From positions 10,957,001 to 11,021,000 of the forward strand of contig NZ_JACHMI010000001.1 in assembly GCF_014207985.1 (NCBI RefSeq): a stretch of DNA of 64,000 bases. Direction: 5' to 3'. The notes below the pieces were generated by a model. The model had not been told where the DNA came from, made no database searches, and was given only the letters and a program-made list of their open reading frames with translations. How positions within the stretch are numbered: the stretch's first letter is position 1; each line of letters opens with the position of its first letter. Both the position numbers and the translations under genes were made by a program. This document shows positions 1 to 8,130 of the stretch, piece after piece. This DNA is from Nonomuraea rubra (lineage in GTDB: Bacteria > Actinomycetota > Actinomycetes > Streptosporangiales > Streptosporangiaceae).

Positions 1-289
1 CCACCGCGCCGCCCTGGGCATCCGCGGCAGCACGGTCATCGGCTCCGACGGCCAGCCGAGCGGGGTCGGGGTGGCCAGCGTGGAGCAGGGCGGGGGCGCC
101 GAGAAGGCCGGCATCCGCGCGGGTGACGTGATCGTCTCGATCAACGGCAAGGAGACGCCGACGATGGCCGTCCTGGCCGAGACCATCACCACGCTCAAGC
201 CCGGCGACCGCGCCCGGGTGGGCGTGACGCGCTCGAACGGCCAGAGCGAGACGGTCACCGTGACGCTGGGGCAACTGGCGAGTGAGTGA
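1..289 (+). CDS. Trypsin-like serine protease, C-terminal PDZ domain (5' truncated)
   Basis: The reading frame is open from base 2, so the gene starts before the window. About 95 residues remain and form one PDZ domain: an N-terminal LGIRG strand, a GVGVASVEQGGGAEKAGIRAG carboxylate-loop region and GDVIVSINGKETP. This is the usual C-terminal end of DegP/HtrA (PepD-type) proteases, where the domain binds substrate C-termini and regulates the protease. The catalytic domain and any membrane anchor lie outside the window, so HtrA identity is inferred from the PDZ type alone. The gene ends in TGA and is followed by about 85 bp with no gene before a convergent regulator. Confidence 0.8.
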   Translation, partial: HRAALGIRGSTVIGSDGQPSGVGVASVEQGGGAEKAGIRAGDVIVSINGKETPTMAVLAETITTLKPGDRARVGVTRSNGQSETVTVTLGQLASE

Positions 290-376
290 GGGCCGGTCCC
301 CCGAGCAGGCGCCGCAGCGTGCAGCCGCCCACGACCCGGTCACCGTTCATCGCGGACACACCAGCCAGGGTCGGGA

Positions 377-1339
377 TCAACCGACCGCTTGCGTCAGGCG
401 GTAGCGGGAGGGCGGGATGCCGTACCGGTCGATGAAGGCCTGCCGCAGCGTCTCCGCGGTGCCGAACCCGCAGCGCACCGCCACCGCCGCCATCGGCAGC
501 GAGGTGGAGGCGAGCAGGTGGGCGGCGGCCTCGGTGCGGGCCTGCCTGACGTAGCGGCCGGGCGTCTGCCCGAGGTGCCTGAGGAAGAGCCTGGTCAGGT
601 GCCGCTCGCTGACGCCCGCCTCGACCGCCAGCGTGGCCGTGCTCAGGTCGTCGCGCAGGTGGGCCGAAATGTGTTCGAGGGTCCGCTTGACCAGGCTGTT
701 GGCGGGCGAGGGGGCGCTGACGAACATGCTCATCTGCGCCTGGTCGCCGGGGCGCTGCAGGTAGGTGACGAGGTTCCTGGCGACGGTCCTGGCCAGCTCG
801 GTGCCGTTGTCCTCCTCCACGAAGGCCAGCATGAGGTCCAGGGCGGCGGTGATGCCCGCGGAGGTGGCGACGTTGCCGTCCCTGATGAAGATCGGGTCGG
901 GGTCCACGACGACGTCAGGGTAGAGCTCGGACATGCGTTCGGCCTGGTGCCAGTGCGTGGTGGCGCGGCGGCCGTCGAGGAGGCCGGCGGCGGCGAGGAT
1001 GTACGAGCCGGTGCAGACGGACGACACGCGGCGGCTCTCCTTGGCGAGCCGGCGGACGTGGCCGACGATCAGCGGGTTCGCGGCGGCGTCCTCGTGGCCG
1101 ATGCCGCCCGCCACCACGAGCGTGTCGAGGGGCCCGGTGACCCGCTCCAGGACGAGCTGGGCGTTCAGGGTCAGCGCCGTGGCCGTGGTGATCGGGTGAC
1201 CGCCGGGGGTGGCGACGCGGTACTCGTAGTACGGCAACGCCCCGTGCCAGTTGGCGCTCTCCAGCGTCGAGGTGATGCTGGCGATCTCGAGCAGCTCCGA
1301 AGCCTCGTAGGCCACGATCACGACCCGTCGTCGGTCCAT
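377..1339 (-). CDS. GlxA-family transcriptional regulator (DJ-1/PfpI domain + AraC HTH)
   Basis: 320 residues. The N-terminal 190 residues are a DJ-1/PfpI (class I glutamine amidotransferase-like) domain, with TLVVAGGIG and the nucleophile-elbow motif SSVCTGSYILAAAGLL followed by ATTHW. The C-terminal 100 residues hold two AraC-type helix-turn-helices (DLSTATLAVEAGVSERHLTRLF; GFGTAETLRQAFIDRYGIPPS). This is the GlxA/FtrA architecture: a cytoplasmic activator whose amidotransferase-like domain probably senses a small molecule. The ATG at 1339 was chosen because the family starts directly with a V-V-I-V-A-Y strand; the longer in-frame extension is low-complexity. It is divergent from the membrane protein at 1439, which is a plausible target. 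Confidence 0.88.
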   Translation of the reverse strand: MDRRRVVIVAYEASELLEIASITSTLESANWHGALPYYEYRVATPGGHPITTATALTLNAQLVLERVTGPLDTLVVAGGIGHEDAAANPLIVGHVRRLAKESRRVSSVCTGSYILAAAGLLDGRRATTHWHQAERMSELYPDVVVDPDPIFIRDGNVATSAGITAALDLMLAFVEEDNGTELARTVARNLVTYLQRPGDQAQMSMFVSAPSPANSLVKRTLEHISAHLRDDLSTATLAVEAGVSERHLTRLFLRHLGQTPGRYVRQARTEAAAHLLASTSLPMAAVAVRCGFGTAETLRQAFIDRYGIPPSRYRLTQAVG

Positions 1340-1438
1340 GGCCCCGACTGTAGGTCCGAAGGACGCAGAACCCAAGTTTCCGGACCTTCCTGGCTGCTTC
1401 CGTTGGCCGGCGGCACCCGTACCGGACACAGTCGGGGC

Positions 1439-1849
1439 ATGACGACGACGACAACCTCGAAGACCGGCCGCCGGTGGGGCAGGTTCGCCCTCCACTACCT
1501 CGAAATGATCATCGCGATGTTCGTCGGGATGTTCGCGCTCGGCATGCTGCAGGCAGCCGTCGGCCTCGGCGTCTCCCACGCCGAGCAGCCGGAGCTGTGG
1601 TACCTGTCGATGGCGCTGAACATGTCGATCGGCATGGCCGCGTGGATGCGGTTCCGCGGGCACGGCTGGGCGCCGACGCTGGAGATGTGCGCGATCATGT
1701 TCGCGCCCGCCGTCCCGCTCTTCCCCCTGCTGTGGACGGGGGTCATGGACGCCGACGGGCTGATGCTGGTCTCGCACGTGGTGATGTTCCCGCTCATGCT
1801 GGTGGCGATGCTGCGCCGCCTCGACGAGTACGCCGGGTGCGCTCATTGA
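1439..1849 (+). CDS. Four-helix integral membrane protein
   Basis: 136 residues. A basic N-terminus (MTTTTTSKTGRRWGR) is followed by four hydrophobic segments at roughly residues 17-40, 50-66, 78-98 and 103-124. Charged residues are few and there is no extracellular domain. Proteins of this sort are common in actinomycetes and are sometimes automatically labelled FliP-like, but nothing here supports a flagellar role. It lies 99 bp from the divergent GlxA-type regulator and may be controlled by it. Its last 56 bp overlap the 3' end of the convergent gene at 1794. Confidence 0.7.
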   Translation: MTTTTTSKTGRRWGRFALHYLEMIIAMFVGMFALGMLQAAVGLGVSHAEQPELWYLSMALNMSIGMAAWMRFRGHGWAPTLEMCAIMFAPAVPLFPLLWTGVMDADGLMLVSHVVMFPLMLVAMLRRLDEYAGCAH

Positions 1850-2957
1850 GCTGCTTGCGGTAGGCGTCCATGACGTCCTGCCGCAGCAGGTGCCCGAACC
1901 CCGACCGCTCCAGCCGCGCCGCCAGCAGCGGCACGCTGATCCGGAGCGTGGCGGCGGTGGCGGCCAGGTTCCAGCCGTGCGCGGCCAGCTCGCTGAGCAG
2001 GTGGCCGCGCCGGCTCTGCGCCTCCGACAGCCTGAACGTCTTCAGGTACGCCGTCCGCCCGTCCGCGCCGGTGATCGTCTCGCCGATGTGGTTCTCGCTC
2101 TTGCGCTCGAACGAGGGCAGGAACCGGCTCAGCGTGTACGGTCCCATCCGGTAGACCTCCTCCACCCGCGCGGGGGCGCGCAGCAGCCCGGCCGCCATGA
2201 CCGAGTCGTGGAAGCCGGCCCACTCCCGCTCGTGGCGCTCGGCCTCGGCCCGCAGGTCGGCCAGGCTGGTGACCGCGCTCTCGTCGATCGCCGCGGGGAA
2301 GTCCCTGGCGGGGTAGAAGAGGGCGTACTCGTAGATCAGCTCGCCGTACAGGTCGCGGATGAGGGTCGGGTGCAGCGCCCGGTAGTCCTCCGGATGCGGC
2401 ACGACGAACGCGCTGGCCAGCGTGTCCCCCGCGTACAGCAGCAGCCCGCACTGCCCCGGGTAGATCTCGAAGACCTTGAGCGCGTCGTCGAGCCCGCGCA
2501 CCTCCGCCCCGGTGTAGGCGTCCTCGGCCCGCGGCGACAGGCCGTGCGCGATCGCCTGGCGCGACCACTCCTCCCAGGCGATCTCGGGGCCGCCGAAGTG
2601 CAGCGCGAGGAAGCCCTCCACGGCCAGGTGCAGCGGCAGGAACCGGAGCCGGTTGGTGTCGACCCGGCGGGCCATCCTGCGCCGCGTCCTGACGCACACG
2701 TGCCGCAGCGGCTGCCCGAGCTGCGTGCCGTACGCCGCCGCGGGGGTGCCGTCGCCGGTCCAGGACGCGACGAAGGCGTGCGGCACGTACGCGGTGTAGA
2801 CCGTGCGGTCCGGCAGGAGCACCACGCTGGCCTCGTCGCCGTACACCTTGGCGTGCAGCCGCAGGTCCTCGATGGGTTCGCGGCGTACGAGCGGCACCAG
2901 CCGCATCGCCCCCCAGGTCTGCGCGGGCCGCGTGTCGAGCCCGGTGAGATCGATCAT
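1794..2957 (-). CDS. ARPP-like protein with C-terminal Fis-type helix-turn-helix
   Basis: 387 residues, cytoplasmic, no signal or membrane segment. The first ~280 residues are a globular domain rich in short strands (MRLVPLVRREPIEDLRLHAKVYG, FLPLHLAVEGFLALHFGGPEIAWEEWSR in two stretches). It resembles the ARPP domain families described from comparative genomics of prokaryotic conflict systems; that match is from memory and is tentative. Residues ~310-365 (LLSELAAHGWNLAATAATL then ISVPLLAARLERSGFGHLL) form a Fis/NtrC-type helix-turn-helix, so DNA binding is likely. The ATG overlaps the stop of the vWA gene by 4 bp (ATGA), implying translational coupling and shared function. The 3' end runs 56 bp into the convergent gene. 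Confidence 0.7.
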   Translation of the reverse strand: MIDLTGLDTRPAQTWGAMRLVPLVRREPIEDLRLHAKVYGDEASVVLLPDRTVYTAYVPHAFVASWTGDGTPAAAYGTQLGQPLRHVCVRTRRRMARRVDTNRLRFLPLHLAVEGFLALHFGGPEIAWEEWSRQAIAHGLSPRAEDAYTGAEVRGLDDALKVFEIYPGQCGLLLYAGDTLASAFVVPHPEDYRALHPTLIRDLYGELIYEYALFYPARDFPAAIDESAVTSLADLRAEAERHEREWAGFHDSVMAAGLLRAPARVEEVYRMGPYTLSRFLPSFERKSENHIGETITGADGRTAYLKTFRLSEAQSRRGHLLSELAAHGWNLAATAATLRISVPLLAARLERSGFGHLLRQDVMDAYRKQLNERTRRTRRGGAASPPA

Positions 2958-4342
2958 CGCCGGGCCGCCCGATCCTCCAGGTACGCGCGCAGCTCCGCGA
3001 GCCCCGTCCGCCCCTCGGCGAACCTGGCCAGCTCCACCAGCGCCGGCAGGTCCTCGGCGTCGCGGATGCCGGCCGTCGGCACCATCGGGGACAGCCGCCG
3101 CACGTCGAACTGCCCGGCGTCGTAGACGGGGTTCAGGTGCACGATGCCGACCTTGCCCGCCGGGTCGAGCTTGCGCCGCCAGACGCGCAGCACCTCGCCC
3201 GCCAGCCCTGGCGGCGCGTTGTCCCAGCCGTCGGAGACGATGACGAGCAAACCGGGGCGCCCTTCGAGGGCGTCGAGGATGCGCCGCCCCAGCGGCGTGG
3301 GCCCGGTCGGGCGTGCGTGCAGCGGCTCCGCGCGGCCGGACAGCCACAGCCCGCGGTAGCCGCCGGCCAGCGCCTGCAGCAGGTAGTGGCAGGCCAGCGC
3401 GACCGCGAGCGGCCGGCGGCGCTTCACCGGCGAGCCGAAGGAGGAGAAGCTGTCGTCGAGCACCGCCGCCACGCTGCCCCACGTGCCGGCCCGCTCCCCC
3501 GCCGCCCGCGCCGCCGACGCGCGCAGCGCCGCGACCAGCTCGCCGCGCCGCCGCGTCCGCACGTCCGCGGCCAGCGACAGCACGTACGAGGCCAGCCGAA
3601 CCAGCGGCATCGCGGCCAGATCGGCCTCGGTACGCACCCCGTCGCGCTCGGCCGACTCGCTCAGCCGCAGCCGCTCCAGCCGGGTCAGCCGGGGCGCGAC
3701 CCGCTCCAGGAAGACGGCCCTGCTGATGCCGTGGCGGGCCGCGAACCCCTCGGCGACCGTGTACGGCAGGTCGTACAGGGCGTTCTTGTCGTAGTGCGCC
3801 CGCCGCCACGCCTCCAGCACGGGCGTGTCGTAGCGGGCCCGGCTGAACGGCGCGAACAGGAAGTCGCCCAGCTCGCCCTCGGGCCGCAGGTGCGCGTGCC
3901 GGACGGCCGACTTCACCGCCGAGCGGTACTTGACCGCGTCGAAGGCGAGGTCGGGCCGGGCGGCGAGCCAGTCGCGGACGAGCGCCCTGGTGCGCCGGTT
4001 GTTGACGCCCGCGCGCCGCAGCTCCTGGAAGAGCCGGTAGACGCGGGGCGGGCTCATCCGCGCCAGCCGCCACGCGATCAGCCGCGCGTCGCCCGGGTGG
4101 CCGCCCTTGCGCCCGAGCAGGTTGGCGATGATCAGGGCGGCGTTGTGGTCGTTGATGTCGAGCGCGAGCGTGGCGGCGTACAGGTCGGGATAGTTGCCGT
4201 GGATGTAGCTGTGCAGGAAGGCGAGGGAGAGCCGCTGCTCGCCGGCCGCGCTGTGGAACTCGCGCTGGCCGGTCGAGGTGATCGCCGCGTTCGCGAAGAG
4301 CAGCACGTCCTCGCACTCGATCAGGTCGGCGTAGGTCTCCAT
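2954..4342 (-). CDS. TROVE-like helical-repeat + vWA domain protein (Ro60-like layout)
   Basis: 462 residues. Residues ~1-280 are helical with an arrangement like the HEAT-type repeats of TROVE proteins (LHSYIHGNYPDLYAATLALD, AALIIANLLGRKGG, VYRLFQELRRAG). The C-terminal ~170 residues are a vWA domain with an intact metal-ion-dependent adhesion site: DDSFS near residue 296 (DxSxS) and VSDGWDN near residue 370. Ro60 proteins with this order bind misfolded or Y RNAs, but RNA binding is not shown here and no Y RNA gene was recognised. The start has a good ribosome site (GGGGGAG, 7-8 bp upstream). First gene of a two-gene operon with the ARPP-like protein. No MoxR ATPase is adjacent, unlike many bacterial vWA systems. 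Confidence 0.72.
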   Translation of the reverse strand: METYADLIECEDVLLFANAAITSTGQREFHSAAGEQRLSLAFLHSYIHGNYPDLYAATLALDINDHNAALIIANLLGRKGGHPGDARLIAWRLARMSPPRVYRLFQELRRAGVNNRRTRALVRDWLAARPDLAFDAVKYRSAVKSAVRHAHLRPEGELGDFLFAPFSRARYDTPVLEAWRRAHYDKNALYDLPYTVAEGFAARHGISRAVFLERVAPRLTRLERLRLSESAERDGVRTEADLAAMPLVRLASYVLSLAADVRTRRRGELVAALRASAARAAGERAGTWGSVAAVLDDSFSSFGSPVKRRRPLAVALACHYLLQALAGGYRGLWLSGRAEPLHARPTGPTPLGRRILDALEGRPGLLVIVSDGWDNAPPGLAGEVLRVWRRKLDPAGKVGIVHLNPVYDAGQFDVRRLSPMVPTAGIRDAEDLPALVELARFAEGRTGLAELRAYLEDRAARR

Positions 4343-4493
4343 CGGCTCCCCCGGAAGTCGTCGACTGGCCGGGGAATGGGGGCACGAACTGCGAAAGGTT
4401 CGCTGTACAGGCGGATTCCGGAAGTCGTACCGAAGTCCCGCGGCCAGTCTGGTTCCGGACCCTACAGGGGGTTCGCGGCCGGTGCGAGGGGAT

Positions 4494-5327
4494 TTAGGCC
4501 GCTTCGCGCTTGCCGTCGTTGGCGCGCAGGAAGGCCGCCAGCCCCGCCAGGTCGTCGGTGTTGATGTGGTCGACGTCCGCGGCGATCAGCTCGCGCCAGA
4601 GCGCGTCCCTGGCCGCCCCGGCCGTGTCCGGCGTGGCCCAGAAGCGTACGCGCTGGCCGTCGCGGTGGGCGGTGGCCACGATCTGGCGCAGCTTGTCCCG
4701 CTCGGCGGCGGGCATCTCGCCGGCGCCGGTCCAGGTGAAGTGGTTCGTCCAGTTGTCGCTGATCAGCGGGATGAGGCCGGGGTCGCCCTGGCCCAGGTCC
4801 GCCATGCGGCCGTCGTAGAAGGCGTAGCGCCGCTCCTGGGCGGCCATGAGGTCGCGCGGCCGGTCGCCGCTGATCACCACGGTCACCGCGCCGGGCTTGA
4901 CCCTGCCCTTGTGGTAGGTGGTGAGCAGCTTGCGGTAGCTCCTCAGCACCTTGTCCAGCTCGGTGTAGGTGGCGGCGCCGTTGTTCTTGATGTCCACCAG
5001 GAGCTGGAGCTGCTGGCGGCTGCGCGGGTAGACGCTGCCGTGGCGTACGCGCTGGGCCAGCGGGTCGAGGTAGAGCGACTGCAGCGTACGGCCGGGCCGC
5101 AGGTCCTCGGGGTCGTGCCCGACGCGCAGCTCGCCGTCCACCAGGTAGATGTCGGCCTCGACGCTGGTGAACCCGTGGTCGAGGGCGTCCAGGAGCGGGC
5201 GCTCGTGCTCGTAGTCGTTGTGCGCGTGGGCGCGGGGAAGGGGCTCGACGGCCGTCGCCGAGGCGGGAACGGCCGTGAGCAGCAGCGCGCCCGCGGTGGC
5301 CAGCACACCCAGGGTTCGACGCAACAT
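4494..5327 (-). CDS. Secreted PLC-like/glycerophosphodiester phosphodiesterase-family protein
   Basis: 277 residues with a Sec signal peptide (MLRRTLGVLATAGALLLTAVPASA). The mature protein begins with HAHNDYEHERPL and continues TSVEADIYLVDGELRVGHD: a His-x-Asn ... Glu-x-Asp arrangement typical of the metal site of the PLC-like TIM-barrel phosphodiesterase superfamily (AIM6/GDPD-like). LLVDIKNNG and a C-terminal DVDHINTDDLAGL are further family landmarks. Probably an extracellular phosphodiester hydrolase; the substrate cannot be told. It sits between two unrelated units on the same strand, 150 bp from the vWA gene. Confidence 0.82.
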   Translation of the reverse strand: MLRRTLGVLATAGALLLTAVPASATAVEPLPRAHAHNDYEHERPLLDALDHGFTSVEADIYLVDGELRVGHDPEDLRPGRTLQSLYLDPLAQRVRHGSVYPRSRQQLQLLVDIKNNGAATYTELDKVLRSYRKLLTTYHKGRVKPGAVTVVISGDRPRDLMAAQERRYAFYDGRMADLGQGDPGLIPLISDNWTNHFTWTGAGEMPAAERDKLRQIVATAHRDGQRVRFWATPDTAGAARDALWRELIAADVDHINTDDLAGLAAFLRANDGKREAA

Positions 5328-5407
5328 CGCATCTCCTTAACGAGGGATGATCGAGACGCGTGCCACGTTAGGCGGGAAAGATGTGACAGGAGTGACGTTC
5401 GCCTGAA

Positions 5408-5998
5408 CTAACGGTCCCGGGCCTTGATCCTGCCCAGCGTGAGGTGCCGGTCCCGGATGTCGGAGATCAGCACGTGCGCGACCAGCAGCAGCCCCAGGCA
5501 GAGGACGTCGGCGGCCCACCACGGGATCTCGGCCAGCAGCAGGTACCCCTGGCCGTCGCTGAGCGACCTGATCACCACCGTGACCACGGCCACCACGAGC
5601 GTGACCAGCCCCCAGCTCCACAGCGGCGGCAGGCTGCCCTTGTTCCACAGCCGCACCCGCCAGTTCATGAACACGGCGAGCACGCCGAGCAGCGCGCAGA
5701 AGCCGATCAGCCACCAGGGCAGGGCGAAGGCGGTCTGCTCGGAGATCTGCTCCCGCGTGGTGCGCAGCTCCGCCTCGGCCTCCCGCCTGGCCTGCTCGGC
5801 GGCGGCGAGCCGGCGTTCGAGCTGGGCCACGCTCTGCTGCTGCCGGGAGGGCGGCGCGGCGTCCTGCGTCGGCAACATCCGCGTCACGACGGTCAGCATG
5901 ATCGCCACGAACGACAGCGCCAGCACGATGGCCATGAACAGGTCGATGAAGCGCAGGTCGAGCGGCGGGGCGAACGACCTGGGGGCCCGCTTCCTCAC
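5408..5998 (-). CDS. ExbD/MotB-like channel subunit with coiled coil and extra membrane helices
   Basis: 196 residues, GTG start overlapping the preceding channel gene by 4 bp (GTGA). The N-terminus is RFIDLFMAIVLALSFVAIML, which parallels the PFIDVMLVLLIIF helix of ExbD/TolR, including the membrane-entry Asp that carries protons in that family. A charged coiled coil follows (residues ~50-90, QQQSVAQLERRLAAAEQARREA). Unlike ExbD, TolR or MotB, there is no peptidoglycan-binding or periplasmic domain; instead about three more membrane helices follow (ALPWWLIGFCALLGVLAVF, GLVTLVVAVVTVVI, WWAADVLCLGLLLVAHVLI). The channel role is inferred from pairing with a TolQ/MotA-type gene. Confidence 0.65.
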   Translation of the reverse strand: MRKRAPRSFAPPLDLRFIDLFMAIVLALSFVAIMLTVVTRMLPTQDAAPPSRQQQSVAQLERRLAAAEQARREAEAELRTTREQISEQTAFALPWWLIGFCALLGVLAVFMNWRVRLWNKGSLPPLWSWGLVTLVVAVVTVVIRSLSDGQGYLLLAEIPWWAADVLCLGLLLVAHVLISDIRDRHLTLGRIKARDR

Positions 5999-6921
5999 TG
6001 CTCCCTCACCAGCGTGTACTTCTGCGGCCGGCTCTCGGCGGCGGCCAGCCGGTCGACGGCGGTACGCAGCGCGTCCAGCCCCTTCACCAGCTCCTCGGTC
6101 CTGCCCCGCGAGTGGGCCAGCTCCTGCGTGAGGCCCTGCATGTGGGACAGCTCCTTGGTCAGCCCCTGCACCTGGGCCAGCTCGCGGGTGAGCCCTGCCA
6201 GGCCGGGCACGGCCTCCTTCTTGCCTGGCAGCCGCGCGAGGTAGACCAGGAATACCTCGTCCGCCGCCCCGACGTTGGCCCGCTCGCCCCGCTCGACCAG
6301 CGCCATCGCGCCGAACGCGAGCACGCTCAGGAACAGCGCGATCATCGTGACGCCGAACGCGGAGGCCAGCTCGGGCAGCACGTACTGCTTGAGCGCGGCG
6401 ATCAGCACGGAGGGGTCGCCCCGCCCGTCCAGCGCGTCGCCGAACGAGCCCACCATCGCGGCCATGGTCAGCGCGGTGCCGATGAACCCGAAGACCGGCA
6501 GCGCCCAGATGAGCGCGTGGTCGAGGTGATGCCTGTTGGCCATCTCGCTCTCGTCCAGCGCGGAGCGGGCGCTCAGCACGGCCTCGCAGTCGCTCCCGGC
6601 CTCGGCCGCCTCCTTGAACAGCTTGAGCCGCCGCGCCACCAGCGTGTCCTCGTTCGGCTTCACCGACCCGATGCTCGCCACGGCCCGCGCCGTCGCGGCG
6701 CTCTCCCGCCGGATGTCCGGCACCGCCCTGACGATCCTCAGCACGGTGGTCACGAACACCGCGATGACGAGCGTGACCACGAGCTCGGCCGCGGCCGGGG
6801 CGGTCGTCGCGCCCACGAACCTCAGCAGCGCCCCCACCGCGCCCGCCACCAGCAGCACCCCGGACACCAGCAGCCCCACCAGGGGCGCGAACGCCGAATG
6901 GCGCCAGTCGTACCTTGACAC
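5995..6921 (-). CDS. MotA/TolQ/ExbB-type proton channel subunit
   Basis: 308 residues. Two membrane helices near the N-terminus (residues ~10-35 and 45-63), a cytoplasmic loop, then two more (HALIWALPVFGFIGTALTMAAMVGSF and ASAFGVTMIALFLSVLAFGAMALVE). The GFIGT and AFG-T stretches match the conserved pore helices of the TolQ/ExbB/MotA family. The C-terminal tail contains a 10-residue repeat (LTRELAQVQG, LTKELSHMQG, LTQELAHSRG), predicting a coiled coil. GTG start with GGTGGGG upstream. Probably forms a pentameric ion-driven unit with the protein encoded immediately downstream. No TonB, TolA, flagellar or Zorya effector gene is next to it. Confidence 0.8.
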   Translation of the reverse strand: MSRYDWRHSAFAPLVGLLVSGVLLVAGAVGALLRFVGATTAPAAAELVVTLVIAVFVTTVLRIVRAVPDIRRESAATARAVASIGSVKPNEDTLVARRLKLFKEAAEAGSDCEAVLSARSALDESEMANRHHLDHALIWALPVFGFIGTALTMAAMVGSFGDALDGRGDPSVLIAALKQYVLPELASAFGVTMIALFLSVLAFGAMALVERGERANVGAADEVFLVYLARLPGKKEAVPGLAGLTRELAQVQGLTKELSHMQGLTQELAHSRGRTEELVKGLDALRTAVDRLAAAESRPQKYTLVREQ

Positions 6922-7026
6922 GCTTCAACCCCACCTAGAACACCCGAATTGTCAAAGCACCACCTAAGCACACGTAGAGCAATGATTGGTGACAGAGTGG
7001 CAGATCTGTGACTCTGGGGCGGGGCC

Positions 7027-8130
7027 TCAGCGGGTGTAGTCGAGGGGGCCGTCGTTGAACAGCTTGAACGGGCCGTTGAGAATGGCCTGCTCCAGCCCCT
7101 CGTCGTGCTCGTACGCCAGGTCACGGTAGCTGGCACCGTGGCCCCTGAAGTCGTCCTCACCGTAGGTCTGGCGGGCGTCCTCCTCGTAGCCGAGCTGGGT
7201 GCCCATCCGGTACGCCGCCCGGTTGGCCGCCTCCTCCTCCCGGCCCCGCGCCTCGGCGTACTCCTCCATGGTCATCCCGAGAGGGCTCGGGTCCCAGCGG
7301 CTCTTGGCGATCTCGACCTGCCGGACGAACTCCCCGGCCATCGCCTCGGGGGTGGACCAGCCGGCACCGCCGATGTGGATGACGTTCAGGTTCCGGTTGT
7401 AGCCGGACCCGTACTCGTTCTTCCCGCTCTGGTACAGGGTGGTGATGCCGTGCTCCCTGGCGTACGCGAGCGCCGCCCGCCCCTCGGGCGTCTGGTTCAG
7501 CACGTGCTCGGCCGCCTCGCGGGCCCGCGAGTTGTCGTCGAAGGGGTCGAGGGAGAGCGTGTTGGCCGCCACCAGGGCCGTCTGGATGCCGGGCACGATC
7601 ATGAGGCGGGCGAACAGCTGCTTCGCGAGCCGCAGGGCGGCGACCGCGTTGCCGCCGATGTTCCGCTCGATCTGGGCCAGGGTGGCCTGGAGCGCCTTGC
7701 GCGTGCCCATGGTCCTGATCCTGGTGAAGAGCGCGCCGATCGCCGGGCCCAGCGCGAAGGCCCTGATGATCGACAGCAGCAGGGCGAGGAGGGCGAGCAC
7801 GACGGCGTACTTCCACACCGTGCGCAGCACCACGACCGCGGTCGTCCCGGTGCCGACCAGGGCGTTGGCCAGCGCCCCGTCGCCCATCCGCTCGTCCGTG
7901 CCGCTCCACGCGCTCTCGAAGACGGACAGGTCGCCGCTGTAGTTGCCGGACGCCCGTACCTGGGAGACGGCCGCCCCAGACTCCACCCGGCCGCCCTGCG
8001 AGGCGGAGGCGAGGTCCATCCACGACCCGGCGCCGTCGAGGCGCTGCGTCTCGTCGGCACGCGGCCACGGGGCGTCGGAGGCGACCAGCCCGTGCACGAC
8101 CCGAAGCCCCGGCGGCATCTCCCAGCTCAC
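7027..8130 (-). CDS. Large WXG-like secreted-type protein with degenerate metallopeptidase-like C-terminus
   Basis: 367 residues, GTG start overlapping the upstream gene (GTGA). The N-terminal ~100 residues look like an ESX/WXG-type helical domain (GSWMDLASASQGG, FESAWSGTDERM). One strong membrane helix follows (VVVLRTVWKYAVVLALLALLLSII). The C-terminal region (residues ~215-340) has IHIGGAGWSTPEAMAGEFVRQVE and MTMEEYAEARGREEEAANRAAYRMG. These are laid out like the DUF6782-type putative metallopeptidase domains of polymorphic toxins, but with AGEF where the HE of an HExxH motif is expected. Function unknown; an inactive effector or a structural type VII partner are both possible. Confidence 0.6.
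   Translation of the reverse strand: MSWEMPPGLRVVHGLVASDAPWPRADETQRLDGAGSWMDLASASQGGRVESGAAVSQVRASGNYSGDLSVFESAWSGTDERMGDGALANALVGTGTTAVVVLRTVWKYAVVLALLALLLSIIRAFALGPAIGALFTRIRTMGTRKALQATLAQIERNIGGNAVAALRLAKQLFARLMIVPGIQTALVAANTLSLDPFDDNSRAREAAEHVLNQTPEGRAALAYAREHGITTLYQSGKNEYGSGYNRNLNVIHIGGAGWSTPEAMAGEFVRQVEIAKSRWDPSPLGMTMEEYAEARGREEEAANRAAYRMGTQLGYEEDARQTYGEDDFRGHGASYRDLAYEHDEGLEQAILNGPFKLFNDGPLDYTR

Noticed and set aside
389..1438. Long plus-strand open frame opposite the GlxA-type regulator
   Set aside because: Arg/Gly/Val-rich low-complexity translation, a shadow produced by GC-biased codons of the real gene.
5408..6921. Zorya defence system (ZorA/ZorB)
   Set aside because: The channel protein lacks the very long ZorA tail, the partner lacks the OmpA-like domain of ZorB, and there is no ZorC, ZorD or ZorE gene nearby.
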